The translations under genes were made by a program, and so were the position numbers. Positions 1-13,330 of a DNA stretch of 64,000 nucleotides are shown piece by piece; position 1 is the first letter of the stretch; each line of letters starts with the position of its first letter. The notes under the pieces were generated by a model. The model searched no databases. It was given only the letters and a program-made list of their open reading frames with translations, and had not been told where the DNA came from. This DNA comes from Apostichopus japonicus (lineage: Eukaryota > Echinodermata > Holothuroidea > Aspidochirotida > Stichopodidae). The stretch covers positions 26,624,841 through 26,688,840 of the forward strand of contig NC_092575.1 of assembly GCF_037975245.1 (NCBI RefSeq). Reading direction: 5' to 3'.

Positions 1-727
1 TATTATACTATTCATTTCTCTGCAAGTAAGAGAACAACAAATAATATGATGGGAAAACGATACACAAGTTTTACTAGAAAAAAAAGACATTTTTGGCAAG
101 ATCGGGATACGAACTAGTGACTACCTTGTGATTACTACAAAGTCCTGTTTATGCAAACTGAGATATGCAGCCCGTAGTTGGTGGTGATCCCTATATAGAC
201 ACTGGTTATGTTCTTGGAATGGGTTTTGTTTTGGGGGGGGGGGGGGAGGGGGAAGGGCGCAAGTTAAAATTCACGCATTTTAATAAATTAAAACTAGAAC
301 CATATTGTGCAAAATTAGCCTAGGCCTATTTCATGCCAAAAGTTGACGAGTATGATTGGCCAACATTTAGCCGTTAATTACATTTACTGCATCAAATGTC
401 CCCAAAATCATATTGTGTGTATGTCGCTCTAAATTTGGATACAGTTTGTGCCAATAAATACCTTCCGTCATCATGATGTCATATCATCTATTTGCAAATA
501 TATTGGAACTTTATATATTAAAAAATTGTCCGTGAAGCGTAGTATAAAAGTGAACCGATCGTTTTAACCTTAAAAAAAACTATTACTTATAACTTTCCTT
601 ATCGAGAAACAAAAAAAAACACGGACTGTCGGTTTACATTTTGTGGTTGAAAATGTTCACCATGATTTGGTCGAAAATATCAACCTATCACAATAATTGC
701 CTGTAATTTTACTGATAGTTAATAGAC
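1..727. other. Intergenic, 3' flank of the candidate minus-strand gene
   Basis: No coding region is recognised here. It holds a tRNA-like fragment at about 99-176 and a G-homopolymer near 232-246. If the minus-strand gene ending at 728 is real, the right part of this stretch is its 3' untranslated region and flank. I saw no clear AATAAA on the minus strand close to the stop. Confidence 0.5.
99..176 (-). repeat. tRNA-like SINE fragment
   Basis: Read on the minus strand, this stretch has an A-box-like CTCAGTTTGCAT followed about 45 nt later by a B-box-like AGTTCGTATCC. That is the spacing of an internal RNA polymerase III promoter in a tRNA-derived sequence. The stems are only partly paired, so a degenerate tRNA or tRNA-derived SINE is more likely than a working tRNA gene. 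Confidence 0.4.
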
Positions 728-3073
728 TTACTGCGCATGTCCGTTTTCCTGCGGTGGTTTATTGTGGTTTTCATCTGTATTTTGGTTCTCTTTTACAATG
801 TCTTTTGTGACTTTCTCTAATGTATTACTTATGGCTGTTTCAGTAGAATTGTCATATTTGACTTCTTTGTCTGGTGTAAGGTCATCTGGTTTGTCCGTCG
901 CTGATTGGTCAGCTGTTGTTGACGTTGTTAATTCTATTTCAGGTGGTTCTCTGCACAAAGAAGAAAAACACACTGTAAATGTTAAGGAGCATTTCTTAAT
1001 ATCATCTAAATATTTCCCTTGTCATCTAAATATAACTTTGGGAGTAATGAAGTTAAATATTCACAACGCATTGATACATGTTTGAAAACAATAAAACGGT
1101 GTTGGTATTCATATTACAGTTATTGATTGTTCAGTTCTGTATATAAAGCTAAATAATATTGTGTTGAAATAAAGTGTTGACGGTAATAATACAATTCCTC
1201 AGTATTTAACGATTGAGGAGCTGACGTCACCATCGGTTTAGCATCAAAAACATGCTCTAGACTTTCAATATAGCTTAAAAACTTCATATATTCAAAGCAA
1301 AAACAAATATATAGTTTGCTTATTATTTTCTTAAATATATTTTAGGACTGTGTGACATTAGCGAAATAAGTTTTTCTCTCTTTCAAACTGATATATTTCT
1401 GGAAAGAAATTTCACTTACGGATGAACAATCGCAATAATTTCTTGTATGTTTGGTGATGACGTCACGTCGGCCGAGATATCTTCCTTGTCTCTACACATA
1501 GAAGGCAAATATGTGAATTCAGTACGAAAGTTTACGCGAATTGTACTGACGACAAAATAGTGACTGAATTAACGTATATCAACAAAATTTCCGTGTTCTC
1601 CTCAAATTTTCTAACAAGAAAGGACGGTGAGTATACAGAAATATTAAGAATTAAGAATCACGTGACTATTTGTGAGCAAATGACATATAACCGGACATGC
1701 TCTGGCTAGAATGTATCTCTATAAGCAGTTAAAATATAGAGGGCGTCCTTCTCTCTCAAAGAATGGTTATCATCTACGGTATAACACTTGGCCATACTGC
1801 CGAGTTATTTTAAGGGCCACCCCCCCCCCACCCACAAGAAACCATCTTCCCCCTCCCCTAACCACTTCGTGCAGCAGAGGCCCTAAAAATGGATTTAAGT
1901 AAATATAATGCTTATAATGAAAGTTTAATTGACACGAGGTATATCCTACTTTGACAAGAATAATAAGTAAGAAGTATTATACTCACTATATGAGTATGGT
2001 TATTATGATTTATGAGATTATTTACTAATAATAGTATGCAATCCATTACCATAATCCAAGAGCAATGGTGCTTCATCATACATCCTTCAATACAAACATG
2101 GACTGAGTGCCCACAGCCCAAGCCGCCATGCATCCCATGAGCAATGGTGTTTGGTCAATCATTCATTCATTATACTCTGACTGAGTGTCCGAAGACATCC
2201 ACCACTAGCCGCAATACTCATCCTGTTCTCTTTCGCATGTATCTAAATAATATTTACTTAAAGTGGGTTGTTTACAAGTCCAATAAAACATGCTTACAAC
2301 TTTCCGTTCTCGTTCGTACGTTCGTCGTGGTCGTTTACGTTCTGAGGCCCATCTTCATCCGGTGAAAATCTGCAAAAAAGTTTAACCCCAAATGATATTA
2401 TAGTATTGACGTAACCACCACAATGTATGGAACAATATATGAAAGCATATTTCCCCTATACCATAATGGTGCCCCAAAAAGATTTTCACCGTTTAACCCT
2501 TTAGCCACATAATTTTGCCATTAGGGTGTTCTAGAACGTATGCATTTACAAATGACAATAGATACGGTGAAAAGATATTGCTAGGTGAATTACAGGATGC
2601 CCCTATAGACTACATTGGTACACCCGCCCCTTCTGTGCCCCTAGCATTGTTATGCCAACCTAAAGCACATTACTGGAGAATTTGCTAATTACCCGGCTGG
2701 CCATACTACCGTACTTTTGTCCGGCTAGACGAAAACTTCTAGTCTGTGTCTTATAATCATTATATGGTATAATTATGTTAATACTATGTTGGCTTAATAT
2801 AGAGCGACTAATGTTAATGTGAAACGTAACAAGCAATTTTTAGAATGTACTCTGGTAAGTCACCAACAATTATTACAGTTTTTTGACCCTACCGTAACTT
2901 TCTGTAACGGATGACCTCAGCAATAAAATTAATTTTGATATACATTAAGGACCATTGAAAATAAAATCAAAAATTATCAGTCCGGGTTGGAATTTTACTC
3001 TTATTTTCATTTCTGAGAAATGAGTTAAACAGCTGAGATTCATCACTTACGTAACTGGACTATTTAGTCTAGA

Positions 3074-3130
<57 letters not shown>

Positions 3131-5206
3131 CCTATATATATAGGCCTATATATATAGGCCTATATATATATATAACTATATATCAGTTCCTCAGATGCTA
3201 CACAAAACTCAATGTGAAAAAACATAAGACTTCGCCGGCCTCAAATGACATGTTTACAATGCATTTCAATTTTGCCAATCCTCAGTTTTATCTTTAATAG
3301 ATTATAATATATCAAGACTATAGTTGTGCCGAAAGTGATCCGTAAAAAAATGTCTATTAAAACGAGCACAAAGGGTTTCTATCATTTCAGCTGAGGCTAT
3401 ATGTTTCAAAATTGTAGTTTACACATCAAACTGTTTTGTGATACCATGAAACATGTAGGACCTACACAGTTCATATGTATGTGCGCAGTCACGTCCGCAT
3501 TGTATTAATTCAACGCCAATTACACCCTTGACTTCCATTACACATCAAACAACACTATAACGTTACATTAATATATCAAACATAAGCATATATGTTTAAT
3601 GTAACACTTGAAAGAGCTACTTCACCCACAATTCATTTGGATCAAGTTGAAATATTATATCCAATACTATAAATTCCCATACGGTCATAACACAGCAGGC
3701 GATTAAAATGTTGACATGCCAAGTACATTGTGATGGATTCGAAAAATTTGGCATTTATGTTGTATACATATACCTAATACAAGAAAATGATTTAGGTGAC
3801 GAATTTTGAAAATGAAATCGGTTGATTAATTTTGTCGTGTACTATACACAACTTAGCATTACCCTTGGGGCTTTCTCATCTCACCCAGTTGGGACAATTT
3901 TTTTTTATATACTGTACTGTCATTGCCTGCTTCAAAGCACTTGCATTGTCAGTACGAGCAGTTTGAATATCATGTTTCTATCAGATCAAGGTTAGAAACT
4001 GTTTGTACTGTCAATACCACTGCTTTGAAGCATGATATTGGGAGAACAGTTTAGAGAGGTATTAGCATAAGGAAATTGTCCCGACTGGCTGTCTCGGCTG
4101 GTCTACGTCATGAAGATTCATGTAAGCGACCAATCACGAAATAAATATTCAACATAATGAATATTCTACTAAAGTAACATAATACGTTTTCAAATGCCTA
4201 TAATAATTCTCCTTTAATGGTTGAGTATAAGGTTTAATCAGACTATGACAAATTCAACATAATATGCATCTGTGAGATATACGTCTTCAAAGAGAACATG
4301 CTAGATTGTCTTTTAAAATGGACACTCACATTCAAACAGAAACATATTCATTTGTGTCACATTAAAATAAATTCAATTGCTTTTTTAGAACTTAAATCAT
4401 CTAAAATAAAGACAATTCGAAGCATGAGAGTAAATTTGGTGTATGGGAGAGAGGAGTGGGTGGGTGGAAAGGGGGGTGGGGAATCAGCCGACACACGAAA
4501 CTTTGACAAATTTGACAAATGCTAAACTTTGGTTCCATCATTGATGACCATAAAGACAGAATACTGTCAACATTAACGTGCTATCGAGGTGTAAACTAGG
4601 TTGGTACACGTAACTGGAAGGTCAAATTGTTCAAATAATTACGTTATATGCAACGAACGATGCTATTTTTGACAGCATGATAAAACGGTCAAAAGATCAA
4701 TAAAATACAACGTATGTGTATTAATTCATAAAGGTCAAGTGCGTACTAAGTATATGTAAACTAGGCTATACAGAGGGTGTTATGTATATTCGTATTCTTA
4801 TAGCAAGATATAAGTTGTCAAAAAGTTTTACACACACACCCAAAATTGTTGTTAATATTGCCAGGCATACATGCACCATCACACACAGACACGTAGACGA
4901 ACGTACAGACACATTTATTTCTGCAGGATTCTGCCTTTTATTCAATCAAGTCTTTGTGTGACGCAATCGATAACGAAACCACGTGTTCACTAATCCTCTA
5001 TATATAGAAACGATCAGATCCAGATCAGGAGATCAAATGTGAACCTTTGTTTCGACATTAGAAGTCGGCATTGACATGTGAAAATATACTGATAGCTTTT
5101 TGCTATGAAGGGGGTAACCTAAAACATGCCGTGAAAAGCTCTTTCCGTACTATTTGTTAATTAGATTTAATTTTATTTAAAAATATACTTACGCTTTGTT
5201 TTCCAT
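728..5206 (-). CDS. Candidate four-exon gene, small acidic disordered protein of unknown function
   Basis: I do not recognise a family. Coding exons on the minus strand are 5193-5206, 2298-2369, 1420-1491 and 728-950. Each boundary has GT donors (GTAAGT, GTAAGC, GTAAGT) and AG acceptors, the last one after a strong pyrimidine tract. All three introns are phase 2, so the exons join in one open frame of 126 residues. The start ATG has A at -3 and G at +4, and an in-frame TAA lies 18 nt upstream. The two internal exons are both exactly 72 nt. The protein is rich in D, E, N, T and P and has no membrane segment or signal peptide, so it is probably disordered. Extra exons could hide in the 2.8-kb first intron. 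The match of phase, splice sites and composition argues against chance, but there is no homology support. Confidence 0.5.
3076..3178. repeat. (TA)n microsatellite with AGGCCTATATAT palindromic repeats
   Basis: A TA dinucleotide array runs to about 3128 and continues into three copies of a palindromic 14-bp unit containing AGGCCT. It lies in the first intron of the candidate minus-strand gene. Confidence 0.9.
3927..4035. repeat. Imperfect inverted repeat, long hairpin
   Basis: The arm at 3927-3965 (containing TGCTTCAAAGCA and CAGTAC) is complementary to 3996-4035 apart from about six mismatches or wobbles, with a loop of about 30 nt. It could be a small foldback element or a transcribed hairpin. 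Nothing else identifies it. Confidence 0.6.
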
Positions 5207-7925
5207 TATCAGATGTGTGTTATCTTAGCGCCACGAAGACGTTGGAACTACTTTAATACGCTGGGTTTTTCCCTGAGGTGACTGTTGTAACCATTTGCTA
5301 TGTGGAAGCTTCGTGAAATATATATTATAGAAATCCAGACCCTTGAAAGAAATGATGAAAATATTACTTATGACTCTTGCATAACGTACCGTATTTAAAT
5401 TCTGAAAGCAGATCTTAGGCTGTGATGATACAAATAGTAAATAATTCATCCGCATGTTAAAGTTAATCAGTATGTCATCTAATTAAACTACTATAGCATG
5501 CACTCGATCATACTAAAAGTTCGAAAGACCTTTTACTGCGACAATCAAAGCAATTATTTTGTCACTGAGACATTTCATTTTCTAATTGAACGCTTTCATT
5601 GTTTTTGAATGATTAATAATTAAATTTTCAAATAAATGCATAAAATATTACATTATGAAATAATTAGGGCCCAAGAAAAGATTTCTGGGGACAACACTAA
5701 TGTCATTCGAATTCGCGTGTCCGGCGCAACTTTTGTCCTGCAGCTACGGCTGGATGGAAGCGAAGCATTGGTCAGTAGAGTCCGATAACGTAACGTAACG
5801 ATTTTAAAGAAATTCCTAAGAACGCTACGGGATGCGCCGCCATTAACGTTATGTGTATAGCCTACATATAACAGCATACCATGGGCCGTTTATAACGGTA
5901 TCGGTTAATTTATGTCGTATTTTGGTAAGAACAAACTAAACGGTACTGACTGTATGTATGATGAGTGTGTATGGTAAGTACTCTTCACTGTGGAATAAAT
6001 GAATCGCACAGTTTTGATTATTAGTCAAGTTTATGTTAAAGAGGGAAGCTATTGTATTAATTCATTTTTGCATTATTTTCCATTAACCAGTTATTAGCAC
6101 TTGCTAATGGTGTTTCTATAACCGCAAAATCAGCAACTTTCTTCGATAGGAGTTTAATCGGTATATGATGCTCATTTACAAGCTTCAGATTTTGGCATTT
6201 TTGAAACAATAAAACCTAACATTAAATTTATGGGACACACGATATTCTGTATTAGGCTAAATGGTTAATAACTGTTAATATTTATATTATAATATTTAAA
6301 TACAAATGTAATAACTCTTTAGATTCAGTTGTGTAGTTGTAAACAATGGACATACATTATGTATTTAGACACCGGGGTTTCCAGTTTTGTGTGAATATTA
6401 GTGGCTTTTTCAGAGTGACGTATACTTTATCACACAAAAAAATATTATATTTTTACTATATATACCTGGAGTCTGCAACGCACTAGAATAAAGCTTGAAC
6501 TTACGAGAGTATGAATGAGCTCATATGCCACCTATAACCAGTTCGTTAAAATATTGAATGGTTGGCTATGGATACCATGGATATAAACCGCGAATAGTGA
6601 TCCCACCCACGTTTACAACTACCGTCAGTTGGTCTGACCACATTTATTACATACTATTGTTTTTACAGAGTTATGGAAATTTAATATCACCGCAGTAAAT
6701 TTGTTCAGAATAAAAACATGAAACAGACTATGATCGCTTACCGTGAAAACGACTTTAAATGTTTAATGTTAGAATGAACCTGGGCAGGATTGTGTTGTTG
6801 TGGTTTTGTGAATACGTAGTAAAAGGTCCCATGTTCTTACCGGTTGTATAGACCTAGAGCAGATTTGTAGTTCTTTCAAAGGCAGTGAAATTATTGGCGA
6901 CGAAGAGTTAAGTTTCATTTTATGACTGATACGTATATCTTTATCATCGTATTAGCTGAGAATGGTGGTTAGGTTTATTCATACTCAGACGGGACCACCC
7001 CCTATCGTATGAGATAAGTCGAATGATGGTTAGGCTTAAGTTTCCTCTGAAAGGAGACACTGAGCAAACTAATCACTGTTACCATATATGATAGAGAACT
7101 TCACCAACAACTTAAAGTAGAACGATAGTGACAGAAAAAAAATCTCTGATTTTCATATATAATGTAGTTTATATGTTACCAAGCAACATATTTTTTTAAT
7201 TTTCCAAATAGCACACCGGAAGGTTATAAAAAAGAGAATTAAAACATCGTTTTTTCGCCTCCGTAATTTAGGAATTTGCAAACACTGCAACGACCTTGAA
7301 CAGCCCTCAGGTCAGTGAATGACGTCACTGTGATGATCTTTTCTGTTGTGAACTGTTCAGTACGGAGCTGTGCGTGCATTTCGTGTCAGCATAACTGTTA
7401 TTTTCCGGCGTAATGTTCAAGACATAAATAGATAATGAATATCATGGTGTTTCTTGATTTCTTCACCACGTGTTTACAAGTTTTTTTTACGAAATTTGCG
7501 GCGATTTCGCAACGATTTCCCAATATCTGAAGAGGTAACTCGCAAGCTGACCCAAAGTAACGTAAATCTCAAGATCACGTTTTTGGCGGGTTTTATACAG
7601 AGTGATGTATGAATGTGCTCACTTACCAGTCAAACTGGCACAATAACAATAGTGATGATAGTCTCAAACGTAGTTTAGTATAACATCCGAAAGAAAATCC
7701 AAAGTTCTAAACAAAGTAGATTCGCTTGTATGCACTAGACCTACTGTAAAACATAAACGTTCCTTCGGTTCCGTGCGTCATTTAATCCAACAGAAAGGTT
7801 TCATTGAGCTTGAAATACAACCGCATTTGAACTCAATCGAGTAGTTAGTCTAGCTCGAACAATTTTCTCACTACATGCAATGCCTATTGCGTTTATTCAC
7901 ATGCATGCCTCGTGGTGTGGCCCGC
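5207..7925. other. Intergenic, no gene recognised
   Basis: Several open frames of 60-76 codons exist here on the minus strand, but they have no splice support, biased composition or family motifs. I see no RNA gene. It may hold the promoter of the minus-strand gene starting near 5206. Confidence 0.45.
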
Positions 7926-8584
7926 AAGGGCGGCGGAAGCACTTTCAATCTGGGGGGGCACCAACATCAAAGGGCACTTTGCAGAAATTCGATTGGACTG
8001 ATGCAGCATTATATACCCTTTATAACTCTTATTGTAGGCTATTATCTTATTTGCATATACACATCACTCCATCAACGTCCCCCCCCCCCCCCCCTCAAGG
8101 AAAATATGCATATAGCACTGCAATATCCAATGTGCAAATTGGGAAACAAGGAACAAGTTTTCTTTTGAGACAAAATGAGGTGAAAACAAGCTATATAGTT
8201 GCTAATGTAGGAATCATCTGGATTAGAGTTTATTTCTTGATAATATCTTAACCATTTTTTTCCATTCGAAATAGCTTTGAGTTTGACCAACAAAAATTCA
8301 TTAAAAGTCTGGGGCGTAGCCAGGATTTGCAAAGTTGTATGCACGACTATCTGAGCGGAGCGCCACCATCGGTTGGCGCGGAGCGTACAAGAAATTTTTT
8401 GGTTTTACAAACCCCTTAGATGGCCGGAAACGGCCCTTCCCGAGTGTTCATTCTGGTTCCCTGGCCTCTAATTGCTAACTTGAGACACCTCAGTTTTTAT
8501 GTAGAAAAAGGGCAAATTTTTAACCTGAGGAAAAGTGGGGGGCACGTGCCCCCTGTGCCCCCCCCCCCCGGTTCCGCCGCCCTT
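7926..8584. mobile_element. Short element with terminal inverted repeats (MITE-like)
   Basis: The left end AAGGGCGGCGGAA (7926-7938) is matched by its exact reverse complement at 8572-8584. Just inside each end is a G-rich tract that also mirrors the other (GGGGGGGCAC versus CCCCCCCC). No transposase is present. The interior has a GC-rich block near 8305-8400 with GCGGAGCG repeats, which may be a second nested repeat. The open frames here are low-complexity and are not genes. Confidence 0.55.
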
Positions 8585-10247
8585 GGGTTTGGGCTTCAGG
8601 AGGAATCGTATTCTAGCCCAACTTCACGTAGGTCCGCAAACGGTACTTTCACACTGTGCAAACATAAGTGACAGTGTGCGTTACCGTAAGTAATACTTAC
8701 ACGATGTTTTGTTTCGCTCGAGCATACACACATTTCCTATTCGTATTACATTTAAAGTGGTTTGGAGGGTATGAACACATCTCTGCCCAAAAAATCTCTG
8801 CCTAAGCGACGTCCATGCCCCAATTGAAATTTGCACGTGGATTCTCTCCTCACATAGTCATTAGGTTGTTCACGTCTGACATGACTTCCAGTTCCAACAC
8901 TTACTGTTGCATTTATCGGGATATATATAAATAATGCGGCATAAAAGCATCAATCTTTCAAACTTTTTTTTACTTTAGTGACCTTGCCACACGCAAGTTT
9001 CAATTGAGCCCGAGATGGCTCTATGAACGGTTATTCCATAATTTACATTGGGGCAGTCGGCTTCACTAAAACGACAGGAAAAAGCAGGAACAATAACACC
9101 TTATTAAAATTAGACCGTTAAATGTCTCACGCAGTGTATCAAATCTCCTCTCTGGTTTAGGTTGTTTGTCGAGTCCAATATAGAGCAGGTTGCAACTAAA
9201 CTTACACACTAAGTGCACACTGCTGAAGTACACTACGCCGAGCTCTTTTGTTATCATCATAATGACGTCACATGTCACTGTAGATCACGTGATCATCATA
9301 TCGCTGTTCGCGAAAAGCCCAATTTTTGTTTAAAAAATCAACGAGTTTAGGGATTTTTTTTTAGCCTTTCCCAACATCGGATTGACTTGAAATTTCACAT
9401 GTGTAATATGGAAACCAACTAGAATACTCTTGAATAAAATCGTATTTTTTCCTCGATGCTGAAAAATCACTATCGTTCATCTTTAAACAAAGTTAACCCT
9501 TGAATCAGGTGATTGGCGCTTTCCTACATTAAATGGTGTTTGGAGGCTCTCATAGATCAACTGTGTTGTATATCAACAATTCCAACGTCATTTCCAACTT
9601 ATTTCTAAACAAACACATCATGACAGTTCTCTGATTGTATTTCAAAGATTGTTGTATATAACCCGGAGAATACTGTTAACCACACGTATGTACTTGTAAA
9701 GTCTTTTGACATCGTAGCTCGTAATGAGGTTCGAAGTTCAGCATTGTTTATAAATCGAGGTAAAACTATAAGGCCATTGTTAAGTCTGTGCGATTTCGCA
9801 GCTTATAGACGAGCGTCAGTACTACTTTTTTGTCTTACATGAAATGCTGGGATTTAATTCATTTATTTGTTTTATCGCCAATTGTGTACAAAGGGAAAGG
9901 AAGTCTCCTAAAAGTTTTAAAGTTTTAAAAGTTTTAAAGTTATTTATACAGTAGTGAGTAATCAGGTGACATGAACGGAGAAGTATAAACTGCTGGAGGG
10001 GAGAGTGGGTATAAGGTGGGGAGGGGGTAGATGGGGGTGGAGGGGATTATTTGGACCTCGTCTTCACCTTATACCAACAGTAACCACCGGTACAAAAAAG
10101 CGTAATGAGGAGAACAGTACCTTGCTTCAAACCAGTATATGCGGACCTCATCAGGAAGGACGAAGAGGTAAAAGGGAGGGGAAAGTGAAGGGTTCAAGAG
10201 GAACGATGTATTCCAGTACTCACCCCATAATATTATATTCACACAGG

Positions 10248-10286
<39 letters not shown>

Positions 10287-12960
10287 TCTACACGCAGGGT
10301 TGTACCAATAACTACTTTGTGTGTGTATGTAGGGAGGGGTAGGTGGGATATGGAACCCCCAAACCCCAGGCAACCGTGCCTGAGTATATTAAACAATTTT
10401 GCGTTCGCGTAGATGTGCTGATGATAAAATAATAACTAATTCAATGACATGTCACTCTTTCATATATTTATTTTACTGATAGACAGAAGTTTACATGTTG
10501 GTGAACTTCGACTCAGGCAAGGAATGAATTAATTTGCTTTCACTCCACATCCTTCCCACGTTTATTAATTAAAATTGTATTCATGATGACAGGCTTGAAT
10601 TCAGGCGTTGTGTGGGGTTGTACAATCCCTTTGTCAAACACATCAACATGAAGTAGCTATATTTAAGTTGAGCCTTGCGTGTAAACATGTACCGTATTAT
10701 AAATCTGATTTATTATAGCATAAATATACCTCCTAATGAACACTTTCACCCACTTTTTGTTTCTGGTGAAGGATGCTCAGACTACCCCCCCCCCCTCCAA
10801 CATGAAAGTCGGCTTCAACGACCTTGGGGCCACACCCTCTCCTTTTTAAAATTCTGGAACCCATTCGCCTACCCCCATTGCATATGATGGACAGATTCTG
10901 GGGGTTGTCCATATAAACTGATTACAAGTCTCACCACCCCACCCCCAAAACTGAAAAGGTGCGGTAAAGTTTGGATCCGAAAAAGTTACAGGTTATGAAG
11001 GAAAGAATCCAATGGTTTATGAGAGAAGCATTGTAACGACCTGTTTGAAGGTATACCCTATACACTAACTTCAGTCTCTTCAAATTGCGCTCTTAGAACT
11101 CAACACGCTTGACTTTCTGAGTCTGCATGAATGGGTGACATCCTTGCTCTTACCAGGCGTAAATATATGAAATCAATCCAGAAAGACAGGAACATAGGGT
11201 TACGTAAAAGTAGTTGTGTTGTGAAGAATAGGAAAGTGAATTATGGTTTTGAAGCTACCAACTTCAGTTTAGAATCCCGGACCGCTTCCTCCTCCCCCCC
11301 CCCCATTACCCCCTTCCTCTCCGTTGCTCCCTGTTCCATCTTCCTTGCGCCCCCATACCCTTCGAATCCCCATCACCCCCCCCTCTCACTCTCCTTTTGT
11401 TATACTTACTGATATTCTTAGAGGAGGTTGCCTAGTGGGCTAATTTGAAAACGGACTACTAAACTCACTCGGTATACTTACTGCGAATTGGATTCTTTCA
11501 GAGTTTCCGAGAGTATTTCAGACGTGTGTTACCAGGACGATGTCGTTGGTTAAGATACCGAGGTTCACAACCATGTACACTGCTCCCACTGCCTGGTTCT
11601 CGTCTGTTGTCCCACTGGCAGCTGATGCAAATTATTCACAGAATCATGGTTTTGATTTTGAATTTTGACGTTTCAGCATATTTCTATTGATGTTGACATG
11701 AAAAATCAATGATTATAAGAAGACACGCAGCTCGAATGACTTGAATGAAACAAACCCAACCAGACAATGACAACTGCGAGTATATACATGCACCCAATAC
11801 GCTCCACAGTAAAGTATGTCTACATATATATATATATATACGGTAGTTACTTACCGTTCGTCAATCAGTATTGTTATCGCAATAGTTTGTTTACATCTTG
11901 CAGACCACGTGTTTACCTTATATCTAAGAGGCGTGTACTTTGTACACGGTCTTATCAGTTAAAACAAAGTACAGTGAGCGAAATGAATTGTCTCACTGCA
12001 TGGTTTAAGTTAAGGCCGTTACATGTAATAACCTATACGTGCCAACCTCCTTAAGTATACTAATTGACTAAGGATTTGTTCAAAGATGTTTGTAAGCGTC
12101 AGTTATTATTCATCAGTGTAGATAATTTTTTTTTTCTTTACTTCTAAATCTGATTGAAATATGGGCGTGATTGTACGTGACTCAATTGTTGTATTCATCA
12201 TACTGATAAAAGGTACACTGAAGCAAAATGGGTGTGGTCACAAAGTTAACGAACTGGGTAGTATAAAATAAAGAATATAAACGAAACAGGATCGGGTTGA
12301 ATAGCTACTTTATAGGGATTAAAATTCATTGAAGTTCACCGTATTAAACGGTAAGAGGGTCCGAAGTCTACACCCCATTGTTCTGAAGCGTGGTCAGGTC
12401 GTTAGATATGAGTGGTATAGCCTGGTCTGCACCTATATCATTGTGTAATTCAATGGTGATAGGTCACTTCAAACTAAGTACTAAATTAACGAAAACGCGG
12501 ATTTCTAAAGCGTTTGCTTCTTCTTGTTGTAACTAAATTACACGATTATTCAAACGTAAACAGGTTATTCCATTGAAAATCCCACATAAAATGAATCTGC
12601 GTTGCCACTTATGACGTAAGGAAATCGAAAAATTTAGGCACTATTTTGTAAAACTTTTAAACCTCGGTAAACGATTCTTGTGGATTTCGGTTGTGCATTT
12701 TGCGTTTTATCTTTCAGAAACTCCAAGTGGGTATACACTTTTGGTAACCATGAAATAAGTGAATTATATAGGCGAACGGCAGGGCATTAAATATGACTTT
12801 TCTATTGTAACTAACTTCAAAAATGATCAGATTGGTAGTGAGTCTGTATTCCTACTCTGCGTTTAGAACCTTGTATTCGAAATTTCGAATGCGTACTCAT
12901 TCAATGGGAAATTATACATGGTGCTCTTATTCATGCGGTTTTACTCCTTACTAATTCCTG
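8585..12960. other. Intergenic, no gene recognised
   Basis: This stretch has (TA)n at 10251-10285 and 11823-11840, G- or C-rich tracts near 10015-10045 and 11290-11395, and otherwise unique AT-rich DNA. The open frames here run through the simple repeats and C-tracts and look non-coding. Confidence 0.45.
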
Positions 12961-13330
12961 TTGGACTCACACCCATGCTATTGTATACTAGTACTCATGC
13001 TGTCGTGCTGGCATTCGTGCTGTTGTACTCGTACTCATGCTGTTGTACTTACATCCGTGTTGTGGTACTCGTACTCATGCTGTTGTACTTACATTCGTGC
13101 TGTTGTACTCGTACTCATGCTGTTTTACTTACATCCGTGCTGTTGTACTCGTACTGATGCTGTTGTACTCACATTCGTGCTGTTAAACTCGTACTCATGC
13201 TGTTGTACTGGCATTCGTGCTGTTGTACTCGTACTCATGCTGTTGTACTCACATTCGTGCTTTTTTTTAAATCGTACTCATGCTGTCTAATTTCGTACCC
13301 GTGCTGTTGTACTCCTGCTGTTTTACTTGT
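12961..13330. repeat. 20-bp minisatellite with 40-bp higher-order unit
   Basis: Two alternating 20-mers, TGTTGTACTCGTACTCATGC and TGTTGTACTTACATTCGTGC, repeat in step for roughly 18 units. Decayed copies continue to about 13690. All three frames stay open through it because the unit is stop-free, which explains the C, V, L-rich open frames over it. Confidence 0.85.

Noticed and set aside
3046-3080. Possible extra exon of the candidate small gene, with a GTAAGTGATG donor
   Set aside because: The only available acceptor lies in the TA microsatellite and gives a phase that does not match the other exons.
7875-8671. Three overlapping open frames of 83-123 codons
   Set aside because: They run through C- and G-tracts and the inverted ends of a MITE-like element, with no conserved motifs.
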